Shown here one piece after another: positions 63,184 through 64,000 of a DNA stretch of 64,000 bases. The stretch comes from Mojavia pulchra JT2-VF2 (GTDB taxonomy: Bacteria; Cyanobacteriota; Cyanobacteriia; Cyanobacteriales; Nostocaceae). The notes below the pieces were generated by a model. The model was not told where the DNA came from, did not search any database, and saw only the letters and a list, made by a program, of their open reading frames with translations. The translations under genes and the position numbers were made by a program. Each line of letters starts with the position of its first letter. Position 1 is the stretch's first letter. Where the stretch lies: the NCBI GenBank assembly GCA_019359325.1, contig JAHHHN010000005.1, positions 124,001-188,000 of the forward strand, in the 5' to 3' direction.

Positions 63184-63972
63184 TCAGGTTGTTGGGCTAT
63201 TCGCTGGTGGTTCTTCCGCAGGGGGTGCAAGTACCGCATCCGGAGCAATTTCTTCAACGGGAATCGGTTCTTTGTCCTCAGTTTCGTTATGTGGTTGTGC
63301 TGCTTCTACTAATTCAGGTGATGGGGGATTTGGTGGAATCACTTCCGGCAAATTCTCAGTTTTTGCTTCGGTGTCGGTAGTGCTGACTACTCCATCGGCT
63401 GGTTGTTGTGGTGTGGGAGTTGGAGATTCGATGTCAGCGGTGACTAATTCCCCTACAGGTTGTTCTGGTATGGGAGTAGTTCTGTCGATAATCTCAACAG
63501 TGGGTGGAACTTTGGGAGTAGAGGAAGTTGCCCCAGTTTTATTGGTTGCGGGCGCTTTTTTGCTCACCGTCTGTTGTACTCGGTTTTTCACACCACCAAA
63601 AGTGCTACCAAGTCCCTGCTGTAACTGTGCTAGCCGTTCCTGAAGCGACAATTTATTAACTTGCTGCTGAATCGAAGTTTTAACAGTTTCAGAACTGGGC
63701 ACTGGAGTTTGTTGCGCCTGTGGTGTCACTTGCCGACGTAATGAAAGAGTTTGCCAACCAAACCAACCCAAAAGAGCGACACTAGCTACATGACCTAGCA
63801 AAAGGCCTCCGGTAATGCGTTGTGCAAATACCCACAAAACCAAGGCGTAGAATAACCCTACACCGCTCCAGATAAAATCATTCTTACGATGGATTTCTGG
63901 GAAGAAGAAAGCTGCTAAATAAATGGCTAAACTACCAAGGCCCACCGCCAAAGCTAGGACATATGCCAGCAT
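63184..63972 (-). CDS. ycf66: Ycf66 family protein
   Basis: 262 residues. MLAYVLALAVGLGSLAIYLA, FFFPEIHRKNDFIWSGVG and LGHVASVALLGWFGWQTLSL are diagnostic of Ycf66, a protein of cyanobacteria and some plastids with three membrane segments. The C-terminal 170 residues are Pro/Thr/Glu-rich and disordered, with QQVNKLSLQERLAQLQQGLG as a short helix. The function is not established; a thylakoid or cytoplasmic membrane location is likely. The gene is complete, starting 28 bases from the window edge. Confidence 0.9.
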   Translation of the reverse strand: MLAYVLALAVGLGSLAIYLAAFFFPEIHRKNDFIWSGVGLFYALVLWVFAQRITGGLLLGHVASVALLGWFGWQTLSLRRQVTPQAQQTPVPSSETVKTSIQQQVNKLSLQERLAQLQQGLGSTFGGVKNRVQQTVSKKAPATNKTGATSSTPKVPPTVEIIDRTTPIPEQPVGELVTADIESPTPTPQQPADGVVSTTDTEAKTENLPEVIPPNPPSPELVEAAQPHNETEDKEPIPVEEIAPDAVLAPPAEEPPANSPTT

Positions 63973-64000
63973 TATTTGGTTACTCCTTACTATGACCTTT

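Overview
The window comes from the chromosome of a cyanobacterium, most likely a filamentous Nostocales (Nostoc, Calothrix or Tolypothrix type). The evidence is the gene content: both chlorophyll Mg-chelatase subunits chlI and chlH, four hli genes, ycf66, the myxol-glycoside genes cruF and cruG, a phytochrome/cyanobacteriochrome kinase and a microviridin cluster. It also shows the HIP1 octamer GCGATCGC at high density and Nostoc-style short tandem repeats between genes. Names rest on reading motifs; no database search was run.

Layout. 0-5.2 kb: the end of a NrtABCD-type ABC transporter (permease, Tat/lipobox binding protein, ATPase), then a candidate cyclic-di-AMP (ydaO) riboswitch ahead of a universal-stress-like gene and a SLC13/ArsB-type permease. 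5.2-10.2 kb: a five-gene signalling operon (coiled coil, TM-BON-OmpA protein, Ras-like GTPase, PAS-like protein, histidine kinase). 10.4-11.4 kb: four tandem hli genes with an HLR1 (RpaB) box upstream. 11.9-20 kb: a membrane-anchored repeat protein, chlI, a GST, a nucleotidyltransferase, and rplU-rpmA behind a strong promoter and a structured leader. 20.9-24.3 kb: cruF, cruG and rnhA. 24.3-29 kb: unknown membrane proteins, then a MocR regulator divergent from a flavin-binding oxidase-like gene. 29.1-33.2 kb: an operon with two Rieske oxygenases, a membrane protein and an MFS exporter. 33.6-37.6 kb: an RTX-type protein and a three-core microviridin precursor with both ATP-grasp ligases. 37.9-41.4 kb: a sugar ABC transporter lacking its binding protein, with proteobacterial-looking composition.

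41.5-47.5 kb is a decaying toxin-antitoxin island: DUF6888/DUF6887-like, DUF433/DUF5615 (frameshifted), a VapBC-like pair, Uma2 genes (one whole, one fragment), a frameshifted HATPase-STAS gene and HigBA. Copies of a HIP1-rich dispersed repeat are woven through it. 47.6-51.6 kb is chlH. 52-58 kb holds an Rpn/PDDEXK protein with a partial tail duplicate, an LpxB-related glycosyltransferase and a large knotless-phytochrome/CBCR histidine kinase. 58.1-58.8 kb holds a ribbon-helix-helix-like gene with six copies of a 15-bp palindrome in its promoter and its own coding sequence. 59.4-63 kb is a tandem triplication of DxNADGxxD-repeat proteins, one truncated by a MITE-like element and one reduced to a remnant. 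The window ends with ycf66.

The strongest candidates for less-described biology are the OmpA/GTPase/kinase operon, the RHH gene with its palindrome array, the multi-core microviridin, the phytochrome-CBCR fusion and the two-Rieske operon.
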